DNA of 64,000 nt, taken from Bombus terrestris. Its lineage: Eukaryota; Arthropoda; Insecta; Hymenoptera; Apidae. Where the stretch lies: contig NW_025963557.1 in assembly GCF_910591885.1 (NCBI RefSeq), positions 744,001 through 808,000 of the forward strand, in the 5' to 3' direction. Positions 28,177-42,787 of the stretch are shown here, one piece after another (positions within the stretch are counted from its first letter, which is position 1; each line of letters starts with the position of its first letter). The translations under genes and the position numbers were made by a program. The notes under the pieces were generated by a model. It saw only the letters and a program-made list of their open reading frames with translations. It did not search any database and was not told where the DNA came from.

Positions 28177-29555
28177 AGTATTACTTTATAATGTATGACG
28201 TTATGTAGCATTAGGTATTACGAGTAATGTTGTATTGTGTTACTTTATAACGTATGACGTTATGTAGTGTTACGTTATAACGTATGACGTCGTGTAGTAT
28301 TACGTTATAACGTATGACGTTATGTATTATTACGATATAACGTATGACGTCATGTAGTATTACGCTATAACGTATGCCGTCATGTAGTATTACGTTATAA
28401 GATATGACGTCATGTACTATTACGATATAACGCACAACGTTATATAGAATAACGATATAACGCACAACGTTATGTCGTATTACGTTATAACGTATCATGT
28501 CATGTAGTATTACGTTATAACGTATGACGTTACGCAGTATTACGTTATAACGTATGATGTTATGGAGTATTACGTTATAACGTATGACGTCATGTGGTAT
28601 TACTTTACTACGAATAACGTTATATTGTGTTACTTTATAACGTATGGCGTTATGTAGTGTTACGTTATAACGTATGACGTCGTGTAGTATTACGTTATAA
28701 CGTATGACGTTATGTATTATTACGATATATCGTAATGCGTTATGCAGTATCAGGTTATAACGTATGACGTTATGGAGTATTACGTTATAACGTATGACGT
28801 CATGTGGTATTACGTTATTACGAATAACGTTATATTGTGTTACTTTATAACGTATGGCGTTATGGAGTGTTACGTTATAACGTATGACGTCGTGTAGTAT
28901 TACGTTATAACGTATGACGTTATGTATTATTACGATATAACGTAATACGTTATGCAGTATTAGGTTATAACGTATGACGTCATGTAGCATTACGTTATAA
29001 CGTATGGCGTTATGTAGTATTACTATATAACGTATGACGTCATGTGGTATTACGTTATTGCTAATAACGGTATATTGTGCTACTTTATGACGTATGACGC
29101 CCTGTAGTATTACGTCATAACGTATGACGGTATGAAATATTACGTTATTCCGTATAACGTTATATAATCTTACTTTATGAAGTATGACGTTATGTTGTAT
29201 TACGTTATAACGTATGCCGTCATGTAGTATTAGGATATAACTTATTACGTTATGTAGTATTACGTTATTACGAATAACATTATATAGTGATACTTTATAA
29301 CGTATGACCTTATGTTGTGTTACGTTATAACATATGACGTCATGTAGTATTACGTTATTACGAATATCGTTACATTGTGTTACGTTATAACGTGTGACGG
29401 TTTGTAATATTACGTTATTCCGTATAACGTTATATAGTGTTACTTTATGAAGTATGACGTTATGTTGTATTACGTTATAACGTATGACGTTATGGGGCAT
29501 TTCGTTATAACGTATGACGTCATGTGGTATTACGCTATTACGAATAACGTTATAT

Positions 29556-29599
29556 TGTGTTACTTTATGTAGTATGACTTATGTAGTATGACGTGATGT
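29556..29599 (+). repeat. 44-bp long monomer, class a
   Basis: Counterpart of 25405, 1,423 bp after the class-c element because of the 60-bp length difference. Confidence 0.9.
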
Positions 29600-29991
29600 A
29601 GTATTACTTTATAATGTATGACGTTATGTAGCATTACGGTATTACGAATGACGTTGTATCGTGTTACTTTATAACGTATTTAGTCGTGTAGTATTACGTT
29701 ATAACGTATGACGTTATGTATTATTACGATATAACGTAATACGTTATGCAGTATTGGGTTATAACGAATGACGTCATGTTGTATTACGTTATAACGTATG
29801 ACGTTATGTATTATTACGATATAACGGATGACGTCATGTAGTATTACGCTATAACGTATGCCGTCATGTAGTATTACGTTATAAGATATGACGTCATGTA
29901 CTATTACGATATACCGCACAACGTTATATAGAATAACGATATAGCGCACAACGTTATGTCGTATTACGTTATAACGTATCATGTCATGTAG

Positions 29992-31240
29992 TATTACGTT
30001 ATAACGTATGACGTTACGCAGTACTACGTTATAACGTATGATGTTATGGAGTATTACGTTATAACGTATGACGTCATGTGGTATTACTTTACTACGAATA
30101 ACGTTATATTGTGTTACTTTATAACGTATGGCGTTATGTAGTGTTACGTTATAACGTATGACGTCGTGTAGTATTACGTTATAACGTATGACGTTATGTA
30201 TTATTACGATATATCGTAATACGTTATGCAGTATTAGGTTATAACGTATGACGTTATGGAGTATTACGTTATAACGTATGACGTCATGTGGTATTACGTT
30301 ATTACGAATAACGTTATATTGTGTTACTTTATAACGTATGGCGTTATGGAGTGTTACGTTATAACGTATGACGTCGTGTAGTATTACGTTATAACGTATG
30401 ACGTTATGTATTATTACGATATAACGTAATACGTTATGCAGTATTAGGTTATAACGTATGACGTCATGTAGTTTTGCGTTTTAACGTATAACGTTACGCA
30501 GTATTACGTTATAACGTATGATGTTATGGAGTATTGCGTTATAACGTATGACGTCATGTGGTATTACTTTACAACGAATAACGTTATATTGTGTTACTTT
30601 ATAACGTATGGCGTTATGTAGTGTTACGTTATAACGTATGACGTCGTGTAGTATTACGTTATAACGTATGACGTTATGTATTATTACGATATATCGTAAT
30701 ACGTTATGCAGTATTAGGTTATAACGTATGACGTTATGGAGTATTACGTTATAACGTATGACGTCATGTGGTATTACGTTATTACGAATAACGTTATATT
30801 GTGTTACTTTATAACGTATGGCGTTATGGAGTGTTACGTTATAACGTATGACGTCGTGTAGTATTACGTTATAACGTATGACGTTATGTATTATTACGAT
30901 ATAACGTAATACGTTATGCAGTATTAGGTTATAACGTATGACGTCATGTAGTTTTGCGTTTTAACGTATAACGTTACGCAGTATTACGTTATAACGTATG
31001 ATGTTATGGAGTATTGCGTTATAACGTATGACGTCATGTGGTATTACTTTACTACGAATAACGTTATATTGTGTTACTTTATAACGTATGACGTTATGTA
31101 GTGTTACGTTATAACGTATGACGTCGTGTAGTATTACGTTATACCGTATGACGTTATGTATTATTACGATATAACGTAATACGTTATGCAGTATTAGGTT
31201 ATAACGTATGACGTTATGGAGTATTACGTTATAACGTATG
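29992..31240 (+). repeat. 480-bp higher-order array, locus 3
   Basis: About 2.6 copies of the 480-bp unit. From 30170 it matches window position 1 onward at an offset of 30,169 bp, with rare single-base differences such as TACAACGAAT near 30570 where locus 1 has TACTACGAAT. Confidence 0.85.
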
Positions 31241-31789
31241 GCGTTATGTAGTATTACTATATAACGTATGACGTCATGTGGTATTACGTTATTGCTAATA
31301 ACGGTATATTGTGCTACTTTATGACGTATGACGCCCTGTAGTATTACGTCATAACGTATGACGGTATGAAATATTACGTTATTCCGTATAACGTTATATA
31401 ATCTTACTTTATGAAGTATGACGTTATGTTGTATTACGTTATAACGTATGCCGTCATGTAGTATTAGGATATAACTTATTACGTTATGTAGTATTACGTT
31501 ATTACGAATAACATTATATAGTGATACTTTATAACGTATGACCTTATGTTGTGTTACGTTATAACATATGACGTCATGTAGTATTACGTTATTACGAATA
31601 TCGTTACATTGTGTTACGTTATAACGTATGACGGTTTGTAATATTACGTTATTCCGTATAACGTTATATAGTGTTACTTTATGAAGTATGACGTTATGTT
31701 GTATTACGTTATAACGTATGACGTTATGGGGCATTTCGTTATAACGTATGACGTCATGTGGTATTACGCTATTACGAATAACGTTGTAT

Positions 31790-31833
31790 TGTGTTACTTT
31801 ATGTAGTATGACTTATGTAGTATGACGTGATGT
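31790..31833 (+). repeat. 44-bp long monomer, class a
   Basis: Counterpart of 1621 at an offset of 30,169 bp. Confidence 0.9.
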
Positions 31834-32163
31834 AGTATTACTTTATAATGTATGACGTTATGTAGCATTACGGTATTACGAATGACGTTGTATTGTGTTA
31901 CTTTATAACGTATTTAGTCGTGTAGTATTACGTTATAACGTATGACGTTATGTATTATTACGATATAACGTAATACGTTATGCAGTATTGGGTTATAACG
32001 AATGACGTCATGTTGTATTACGTTATAACGTGTGCCGTCATGTAGTATTACGTTATAACGTATGACGTTACGCAGTATTACGTTATAACGTATGACGTTA
32101 TGGGGCATTACGTTATAACGTATGACGTAATGTGGTATTGCGTTATAACGAATAACGTTATAT

Positions 32164-32207
32164 TGTGTTACTTTATGTAGTATGACTTATGTAGTACGAC
32201 GTGATGT
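32164..32207 (+). repeat. 44-bp long monomer, class b
   Basis: Counterpart of 1995, with the same 374-bp spacing. Confidence 0.9.
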
Positions 32208-32717
32208 AGTATTACTTTATAATGTATGACGTTATGTAGCATTACGGTATTACGAGTAACGTTGTATTGAGTTACTTTATAACGTATGACGTCATGTAGT
32301 ATTACGATATAACGTATGACGTTATGTATTATTACGATATAGCGTACAACGTTATATAGAATTACGATATAACGCACAACGTTATGTCGTATTACGTTAT
32401 AACGTATGAGGTCATGTGGTATTACGTTATTACGAATATCGTAATATTGTGTTACTGTATAACGTATGACGTCATGTAGTATTACGTTATTACGAATATC
32501 GTAATATTGTGTTACTTTATGACGTATGACGTCATGTAGTATTACGTCATAACGTATGACGGTGTGAAATATTATGTTATTCCGTATAACGTTATATAGT
32601 GTTACCTTATGAAGTATGACGTTATGTTGTATTACGTTATAACGTATGATGTTATGGAGTATTACGTTATAACGTATGACGTCATGTGGTATTGCTTTAT
32701 TACGAATAACGTTATAT

Positions 32718-32761
32718 TCTGTTACTTCATGTAGTATGACTTATGTAGTATGACGTGATGT
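32718..32761 (+). repeat. 44-bp long monomer, class c
   Basis: Counterpart of 2549; 29-bp monomer at 32792. Confidence 0.9.
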
Positions 32762-33930
32762 AGTATTACTTTATAATGTATGACGTTATGTAGCATTAGG
32801 TATTACGAGTAATGTTGTATTGTGTTACTTTATAACGTATGACGTTATGTAGTGTTACGTTATAACGTATGACGTCGTGTAGTATTACGTTATAACTTAT
32901 GACGTTATGTATTATTACGATATAACGTATGACGTCATGTAGTATTACGCTATAACGTATGCCGTCATGTAGTATTACGTTATAACATATGACGTCATGT
33001 ACTATAACGATATAACGCACAACGTTATATAGAATAACGATATAACGCACAACGTTATGTCGTATTACGTTATAACGTATCATGTCATGCAGTATTACGT
33101 TATAACGTATGACGTTACGCAGTATTACGTTATAACGTATGATGTTATGGAGTATTACGTTATAACGTATGACGTCATGTGGTATTACTTTACTACGAAT
33201 AACGTTATATTGTGTTACTTTATAACGTATGGCGTTATGTAGTGTTACGTTATAACGTATGACGTCGTGTAGTATTACGTTATAACGTATGACGTCATGT
33301 ATTATTACGATATAACGTAATACGTTATGCAGTATTAGGTTATAACGTATGACGTTATGGAGTATTACGTTATAACGTATGACGTCATGTGGTATTACGT
33401 TATTACGAATAACGTTATATTGTGTTACTTTATAACGTATGGCGTTATGGAGTGTTACGTTATAACGTATGACGTCGTGTAGTATTACGTCATAACGTAT
33501 GACGGTATGAAATATTACGTTATTCCGTATAACGTTATATAATCTTACTTTATGATGTATGACCTTATGTTGTATTACGTTATAACGTATGCCGTCATGT
33601 AGTATTAGGATATAACTTATTACGTTATGTAGTATTACGTTATTACGAATAACATTATATAGTGATACTTTATAACGTATGACCTTATGTTGTGTTACGT
33701 TATAACATATGACGTCATGTAGTATTACGTTATTACGAATATCGTTACATTGTGTTACGTTATAACGTATGACGGTTTGTAATATTACGTTATTCCGTAT
33801 AACGTTATATAGTGTTACTTTATCAAGTATGACGTTATGTTGTATTACGTTATAACGTATGACGTTATGGGGCATTTCGTTATAACGTATGACGTCATGT
33901 GGTATTACGCTATTACGAATAACGTTATAT

Positions 33931-33974
33931 TGTGTTACTTTATGTAGTATGACTTATGTAGTATGACGTGATGT
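33931..33974 (+). repeat. 44-bp long monomer, class a
   Basis: Counterpart of 3882; offset 30,049 bp after the 120-bp loss. Confidence 0.9.
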
Positions 33975-34304
33975 AGTATTACTTTATAATGTATGACGTT
34001 ATGTAGCATTACGGTATTACGAATGACGTTGTATTGTGTTACTTTATAACGTATTTAGTCGTGTAGTATTACGTTATAACGTATGACGTTATGTATTATT
34101 ACGATATAACGTAATACGTTATGCAGTATTGGGTTATAACGAATGACGTCATGTTGTATTACGTTATAACGTGTGCCGTCAGGTAGTATTACGTTATAAC
34201 GTATGACGTTACGCAGTATTACGTTATAACGTATGACGTTATGGGGCATTACGTTATAACGTATGACGTCATGTGGTATTGCGTTATTACGAATAACGTT
34301 ATAT

Positions 34305-34348
34305 TGTGTTACTTTATGTAGTATGACTTATGTAGTACGACGTGATGT
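34305..34348 (+). repeat. 44-bp long monomer, class b
   Basis: Counterpart of 4256. Confidence 0.9.
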
Positions 34349-34858
34349 AGTATTACTTTATAATGTATGACGTTATGTAGCATTACGGTATTACGAGTAA
34401 CGTTGTATTGAGTTACTTTATAACGTATGACGTCATGTAGTATTACGATATAACGTATGACGTTATGTATTATTACGATATAGCGTACAACGTTATATAG
34501 AATTACGATATAACGCACAACGTTATGTCGTATTACGTTATAACGTATGAGGTCATGTGGTATTACGTTATTACGAATATCGTAATATTGTGTTACTGTA
34601 TAACGTATGACGTCATGTAGTATTACGTTATTACGAATATCGTAATATTGTGTTACTTTATGACGTATGACGTCATGTAGTATTACGTCATAACGTATGA
34701 CGGTGTGAAATATTATGTTATTCCGTATAACGTTATATAGTGTTACCTTATGAAGTATAACGTTATGTTGTATTACGTTATAACGTATGATGTTATGGAG
34801 TATTACGTTATAACGTATGACGTCATGTGGTATTGCTTTATTACGAATAACGTTATAT

Positions 34859-34902
34859 TCTGTTACTTCATGTAGTATGACTTATGCAGTATGACGTGAC
34901 GT
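34859..34902 (+). repeat. 44-bp long monomer, class c/d hybrid
   Basis: Left part is class c (TCTGTTACTTCATG), right part is class d (ATGCAGTATGACGTGACGT). The exchange point lies between the diagnostic C at 34869 and the diagnostic C at 34887. Confidence 0.92.
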
Positions 34903-37512
34903 AGTATTACTTTATAATGTATGACGTTATGTAGCATTACGGTATTACGAATAACGTTGTATTGTGTTACTTTATAACGTATGGCGTTATTTAGTGTTAC
35001 GTTATAACGTATGACGTCGTGTAGTATTACGTTATAACGTATGACGTTATGTATTATTACGATATAACGTAATACGTTATGCAGTATTGGGTTATAACGT
35101 ATGACGTCATGTAGTATTACTTTATGACGTAAGACGTTATGTATTATTACGATATAACGTATGACGTTATGTATTATTACGATATAACGTATGACGCCAT
35201 GCAGTATTAGGTTATAACGTATGACGTCATGTAGTATTACTTTATGACGTATGACGTCATGTAGTATTACGTTATAACGTATGCCGGTATGAAACATTAC
35301 GTTATTCCGTATAACGTTATATTGTGTTACCTTATGAAGTGTGACCTTATGTTGTATTACGTTATAACGTATGCCGTCATGTAGTATTAGGATATAACTT
35401 ATTACGTTATGTAGTATTACGTTATTACGAATAACGTTATATAGTGATACTTTATATCGTATGACCTTATCTTGTGTTACGTTATAACGTATGACGTCAT
35501 GTAGTATTATTTTATGACGTATGACGTCATGTAGTATTACTTTATGACGTAAGACGTTATGTATTATTACGATATAACGTATGACGTTATGTATTATTAC
35601 GATATAACGTATGACGCCATGCAGTATTAGGTTATAACGTATGACGTCATGTAATATTACGTTATAACGTATGGCGTTATGTAGAATTACGATATAACGT
35701 ATGACGTCATGTGGTATTACGTTATTGCTAATAACGGTATATTGTGCTACTTTATGACGTATGACGTCATGTAGTATTACGTCATAACGTATGACGGTAT
35801 GAAATATTACGTTATTCCGTATAACTTTATATAGTCTTACTTTATGAAGTATGACGTTATGTTGTATTACGTTATAACGTATGCCGTCATGTAGTATTAG
35901 GATATAACTTATTACGTTATGTAGTATTACGTTATTACGAATAACATTATATAGTGATACTTTATAACGTATGACCTTATGTTGTGTTACGTTATAACAT
36001 ATGACGTCATGTAGTATTACGTTATTACGAATATCGATACATTGTGTTACTTTATAACGTATGACGTCATGTGGTATTACTTTACTACGAATAACGTTAT
36101 ATTGTGTTACTTTATAACGTATGACGTTATGTAGTGTTACGTTATAACGTATGACGTCGTGTAGTATTACGTTATAACGTATGACGTTATGTATTATTAC
36201 GATATAACGTAATACGTTATATAGTGATACTTTATAACGTATGACCTTATGTTGTGTTACGTTATAACGTATGACGTCATGTAGTATTACGATATAACGT
36301 ACTACGTTATATAGAATTACGATATAACGCACAACGTTATGTCGTATTACGTTATAACGTATCATGTCATGTAGTTTTTCGTTATAACGTATGACGTTAC
36401 GCAGTATTACGATATAACGTATGATGTTATGGAGTATTACGTTATAACGTATGACGTTATGTATTATTACGATATAGCGTACTACGCTATATAGAATTAC
36501 GATATAACGCACAACGTTATGTCGTATTACGTTATAACGTATGAGGTCATGTTGTATTACGTTATCACGAATATCGTAATATTGTGTTACTTTATGACGT
36601 ATGACGTCATGTAGTATTACTTTATGACGTATGACGTCATGTAGTATTACGTTATAACATATGACGTCATGTAGTATTACGATATAACGTACAACGTTGC
36701 ATAGAATTACGATATAACGCACAACGTTATGTCGTATTACGTTATAACGTATTATGTCATGTAGTATTACGTTATAACGTATGACGTCATGGAGTATTAC
36801 GTTATAACGTATGAGGTCATGTGGTATTACGTTATTACGAATATCGTAATGTTGTGTTACTTTATGAGGTATGACGTCATGTAGTATTACGTTATTACGA
36901 ATATCGTAATATTGTGTTACGTTATAACGTATGACGTCGTGTAGTATTACGTTATAACGTATGACGTTACGCAGTATTACGTTATAACGTATGATGTTAT
37001 GTAGTATTACGTTATAAAGTATGACGTTATGGAGTATTACGTTATAACGTATGAGGTCATGTGATATTACGTTATCACGAATATCGTAATATTGTGTTAC
37101 TTTATGACGTATGACGTCATGTAGTATTACGTTATAACATATAACGTCATGTAGTATTACGATATAACGCACAACGTTGCATAGAATTACGATATAACGC
37201 ACAACGTTATGTCGTATTACGTTATAACGTATCATGTCATGTAGTATTACGTTATAACGTATGACGTCATGTGGTATTACGTTATTGCGAATAACGTTTT
37301 ATTGTGTTACTTTATGACGTATGACGTCATGTAGTATTACGTTATAACGTATGACGGTATGTAATATTACGTTATTCCGTATAACGTTATATAGTGTTAC
37401 TTTATGAAGTATGACGTTATGTTGTATTACGTTATAACGTTTGACGTTATGGGGCATTTCGTTATAACGTATGACGTCATGTGGTATTACGTTATTGCGA
37501 ATAACGTTATAT
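34859..37512 (+). repeat. B block, copy 2
   Basis: 2,654 bp, collinear with copy 3 at an offset of exactly 23,128 bp over its whole length and into the next block, with only scattered substitutions. Its left boundary element is the class c/d hybrid. Confidence 0.82.
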
Positions 37513-37556
37513 TGTGTTACTTTATGTAGTATGACTTATGTAGTATGACGTGATGT
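37513..37556 (+). repeat. 44-bp long monomer, class e
   Basis: Opens the C block that lacks the one-base deletion; preceded by GCGAATAACGTTATAT. Confidence 0.9.
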
Positions 37557-38216
37557 ATTATTACTTTATAATGTATGACCTTATGTAGCATTACGGTATT
37601 ACGAATGACGTTGTATTGTGTTACTTTATAACGTATGACGTTATTTAGTGTTACGTTATAATGTATGACGTCGTGTAGTATTACGTTATAACGTATGACG
37701 TTATGTATTATTACGATATAACGTAATACGTTATGCAGTATTGGGTTATAACGTATGACGTCATGTAGTTTTGCGTTATAACGTATGACGTTACGCAGTA
37801 TTACGTTATAACGTATGATGTTATGGAGTATTACAATATAACGTATGACGTTATGTATTATTAAGAAATAGCGTACAACGTTATATAGAATTACGATATA
37901 ACGCACAACGTTATGTCGTATTACGTTATAACGTATGAGGTCATGTGGTATTACGTTATTACGAATATCGTAATATTGTGTTACTTCATGAGGTATGACG
38001 TCATGTAGTATTACTTTATGACATATGACGTCATGTAGTATTACTTTATGACGTATGACGTCATGTAGCATTAGGATATAACTTATTACGTTATGTAGTA
38101 TTACGTTATTACGAATAACGTTACATAGTGATACTTTATAACGTATGACCTTATGTTGTGTTATGTTATAACGTATGACGTCATGTGGTATTACGTTATT
38201 ACGAATAACGTTATAT

Positions 38217-38260
38217 TGTGTTACTTTATGTAGTATGACTTATGCAGTATGACGTGACGT
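38217..38260 (+). repeat. 44-bp long monomer, class d
   Basis: Followed two monomers later by GTATTTTGTTAC, shared only with the element at 61345. Confidence 0.9.
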
Positions 38261-41200
38261 AGTATTACTTTATAATGTATGACGTTATGTAGCATTACGG
38301 TATTACGAATAACGTTGTATTTTGTTACTTTATAACGTATGGCGTTATTTAGTGTTACGTTATAACGTATGACGTCGTGTAGTATTACGTTATAACGTAT
38401 GACGTTATGTATTATTACGATATAACGTAATACGTTATGCAGTATTGGGTTATAACGTATGACGTCATGTATTTTTGCGTTATAACGTATGACGTTACGC
38501 AGTATTACGTTATAACGTATGATGTTATGGAGTATTACGTTATAACGTATGACGTTATGTATTATTACGATATAGCGTACAACGTTATATAGAGTTACGA
38601 TATAACGCATAACGTTATGTCGTATTACGTTATAAGGTATGAGGTCATGTGGTATTACGTTATTACGAATATCGTAATGTTGTGTTACTTTATGAGGTAT
38701 GACGTCATGTAGTATTACTTTATGACGTATGACGTCATGTAGTATTACGTTATAACGTATGACGGTATGAAATATTACGTTATTCCGTATAACGTTATAT
38801 TGTGTTACCTTATGAAGTGTGACCTTATGTTGTATTACGTTATAACGTATGCCGTCATGTAGTATTAGGATATAACTTATTACGTTATGTAGTATTACGT
38901 TATTACGAATAACGTTATATAGTGATACTTTATATCGTATGACCTTATCTTGTGTTACGCTATAACGTATGACGTCATGTAGTATTACTTTATGACGTAT
39001 GACGTCATGTAGTATTACTTTATGACGTATGACGTTATGTATTATTACGATATAACGTATGACGTTATGTATTATTACGATATAACGTATGACGCCATGC
39101 AGTATTAGGTTATAACGTATGACGTCATGTAATATTACGTTATAACGTATGGCGTTATGTAGAATTACGATATAACGTATGACGTCATGTGGTATTACGT
39201 TATTGCTAATAACGGTATATTGTGTTACTTTATGACGTATGACGTCATGTAGTATTACGTTATAACATATGACGTCATGTAGTATTACGATATAACGTAC
39301 AACGTTGCATAGAATTACGATATAACGCACAACGTTATGTCGTATTAGGTTATAACGTATCATGTCATGTAGTATTACGTTATAACGTATGACGTTATGG
39401 AGTATTACGATATAACGTAATACGTTATGCAGTGTTGGGTTATAACGTATGACGTCATGTAGTATTACTTTATGACGTATGACGTTACGTATTATTACGA
39501 TATAACGTATGACGTTATGTATTATTACGATATAACGTATGACGTTATGCAGTATTAGGTTATAACGTATGACGTCATGCAGTTTTGCGTTATAACGTAT
39601 GACGTCATGTAGTATTACTTTATGACGTATGACGTCATGTAGTATTACTTTATGACGTATGACGTTATGTATTATTACGATATAACGTATGACGTTATGT
39701 ATTATTACGATATAACGTATGACGCCATGCAGTATTAGGTTATAACGTATGACGTCATGTGGTATTACGTTATTACGAATAACGTTATATTGTGTTACTT
39801 TATATCGTATGACGTCATGTAGTATTACGTTATAACGTATGGCGTTATGTAGTATTACGATATAACGTATGACGTCATGTGGTATTACGTTATTGCGAAT
39901 AACGTTAAATTGTGCTACTTTATAACGTATGACGTTATGTAGTGTTACGTTCTAACGTATGACGTCATGTAGTATTACGATATAACGTATGACGCTATGT
40001 ATTATAACGATATAACGTACAACGTTATATAGAATTACGATATAACGCACAACGTTATGTCGTATTACGTTATAACGTATCATGTCATGTAGTATTACGT
40101 TATTACGAATAACGTTATATTGTGTTACTTTATATCGTATGACGTCATGTAGTATTACGTTATAACGTATGGCGTTATGTAGTATTACGATATAACGTAT
40201 GACGTCATGTGGTATTACGTTATTACGAATAACGTTATATTGTGTTACTTTATATCGTATGACGTCATCTAGTATTGCGTTATAACGTATGACGTCATGT
40301 GGTATTACGTTATTACGAATAACGTTATATTGTGTTACTTTATAACGTATGGCGTTATGTAGTGTTACGTTATAACGTATGACGTCGTGTAGTATTACGT
40401 TATAACGTATGACGTTATGTATTATTACGATATAACGTAATACGTTATATAGTGATACTTTATAACGTATGACCTTATGTTGTGTTACGTTATAACGTAT
40501 GACGTCATGTAGTATTACGATATAACGTACTACGTTATATAGAATTACGATATAACGCACAACGTTATGTCGTATTACCTTATAACGTATCATGTCATGT
40601 AGTTTTTCGTTATAACGTATGACGTTACGCAGTATTACGATATAACGTATGATGTTATGGAGTATTACGTTATAACGTATGACGTTATGTATTATTACGA
40701 TATAGCGTACTACGCTATATAGAATTACGATATAACGCACAACGTTATGTCGTATTACGTTATAACGTATGAGGTCATGTTGTATTACGTTATCACGAAT
40801 ATCGTAATATTGTGTTACTTTATGACGTATGACGTCATGTAGTATTACTTTATGACGTATGACGTCATGTAGTATTACGTTATTACGAATATCGTAATAT
40901 TGTGTTACATTATAACGTATGACGTCATGTAGTATTACGTTATAACGTATGACGTTACGCAGTATTACGTTATAACGTATGATGTTATGTAGTATTACGT
41001 TATAAAGTATGACGTTATGGAGTATTACGTTATAACGTATGAGGTCATGTGATATTACGTTATCACGAATATCGTAATATTGTGTTACTTTATGACGTAT
41101 GACGTCATGTAGTATTACGTTATAAAATATAACGTCATGTAGTATTACGATATAACGTACAACGTTGCATGGAATTACGATATAACGCACAACGTTATGT

Positions 41201-41800
41201 CGTATTACGTTATAACGTATCATGTCATGTAGTATTACGTTATAACGTATGACGTCATGTGGTATTACGTTATTGCTAATAACGGTATATTGTGCTACTT
41301 TATGACGTATGCCGTCATGTAGTATTAGGATATACCTTATTACGTTATGTAGTATTACGTTATTACGAATAACATTATATAGTGATACTTTATAACGTAT
41401 GACCTTATGTTGTGTTACGTTATAACATATGACGTCATGTAGTATTACGTTATTACGAATATCGTTACAATGTGTTACTTTATTACGTATGACGTCATGT
41501 AGTCTTACGTTATAACGTATGGCGATATGTAGTATTACGATATAACGTATCACGTCATGTGGTATTACGTTATTGCGAATAAAGTTTTATTGTGTTACTT
41601 TATGACGTATGACGTCATGTAGTATTACGTTATAACGTATGACGGTATGTAATATTACGTTATCCCGTATAACGTTATATAGTGTTACTTTATGAAGTAT
41701 GACGTTATGTTGTATTACGTTATAACGTTTGACGTTATGGGGCATTTCGTTATAACGTATGACGTCATGTGGCATTACGTTATTACGAATAACGTTATAT

Positions 41801-41844
41801 TGTGTTACTTTATGTAGTATGACTTATGTAGTATGACGTGATGT
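41801..41844 (+). repeat. 44-bp long monomer, class e
   Basis: Downstream GAATGACATTG is a private CpG-to-CpA change; 29-bp monomer at 42055. Confidence 0.9.
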
Positions 41845-42743
41845 ATTATTACTTTATAATGTATGACCTTATGTAGCATTACGGTATTACGAATGACATT
41901 GTATTGTGTTACTTTATAACGTATGACGTTATTTAGTGTTACGTTATAATGTATGACGTCGTGTAGTATTACGTTATAACGTATGACGTTATGTATTATT
42001 ACGATATAACGTAATACGTTATGCAGTATTGGGTTATAACGTATGACGTCATGTACTTTGCGTTATAACGTATGACGTTACGCAGTATTACGTTATAACG
42101 TATGATGTTATGGAGTATTACGTTATAACGTATGACGTTATGTATTATTAAGAAATAGCGTACAACGTTATATAGAATTACGATATAACGCACAACGTTA
42201 TGTCGTATTACGTTATAACGTATGAGGTCATGTGGTATTACGTTATTACGAATATCGTAATATTGTGTTACTTCATGAGGTATGACTTCATGTAGTATTA
42301 CTTTATGACGTATGACATCATGTAGTATTACTTTATGACGTATGACGTTATGTATTATTACGATATAACGTATGACGTTATGCAGTATTAGGTTATAACG
42401 TATGACGTCATGCAGTTTTGCGTTATAACGTATGACGTTATGGAGTATTACGTTATAACGTATGGCGTTATGTAGTATTACGATATAACGTATGACGTCA
42501 TGTGGTATTACGTTATAGCTAATAACGGTATATTGTGTTACTTTATGACGTATGACGTCATGTAGTATTACTTTATGACGTATGACGTCATGTAGCATTA
42601 GGATATAACTTATTACGTTATGTAGTATTACGTTATTACGAATAACGTTACATAGTGATACTTTATAACGTATGACCTTATGTTGTGTTATGTTATAACG
42701 TATGACGTCATGTGGTATTACGTTATTACGATTAACGTTATAT

Positions 42744-42787
42744 TGTGTTACTTTATGTAGTATGACTTATGCAGTATGACGTGACGT
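42744..42787 (+). repeat. 44-bp long monomer, class d
   Basis: Preceded by a private TACGATTAACG. Confidence 0.9.

Larger units (their letters stand above)
27579..31789 (+). repeat. A/480-bp composite module, copy 2
   Basis: The second of three consecutive A/480-bp modules. It starts with a chimeric junction (27613-27670) that joins class-a upstream sequence to class-b downstream sequence, dropping 374 bp relative to 1621-1994. Its 480-bp array spans 29992-31240. Confidence 0.78.
31790..34858 (+). repeat. A block of the second super-repeat
   Basis: Matches 1621-4809 at an offset of 30,169 bp, changing to 30,049 bp after a 120-bp (four-monomer) loss between 32718 and 33931. It again holds two copies of the 2.26-kb module, here 2,141 bp apart because of that loss. 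It ends inside a hybrid 44-bp element at 34859. Confidence 0.83.
37513..41800 (+). repeat. C-D-E module 1, second super-repeat
   Basis: The C part (37513-38216) lacks the one-base deletion and reads AGTTTTGCG like the A and D blocks. D spans 38217 to about 39.95 kb, E runs from there to 41800. It matches the third super-repeat at an offset of 23,128 bp until 61593. Confidence 0.78.
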
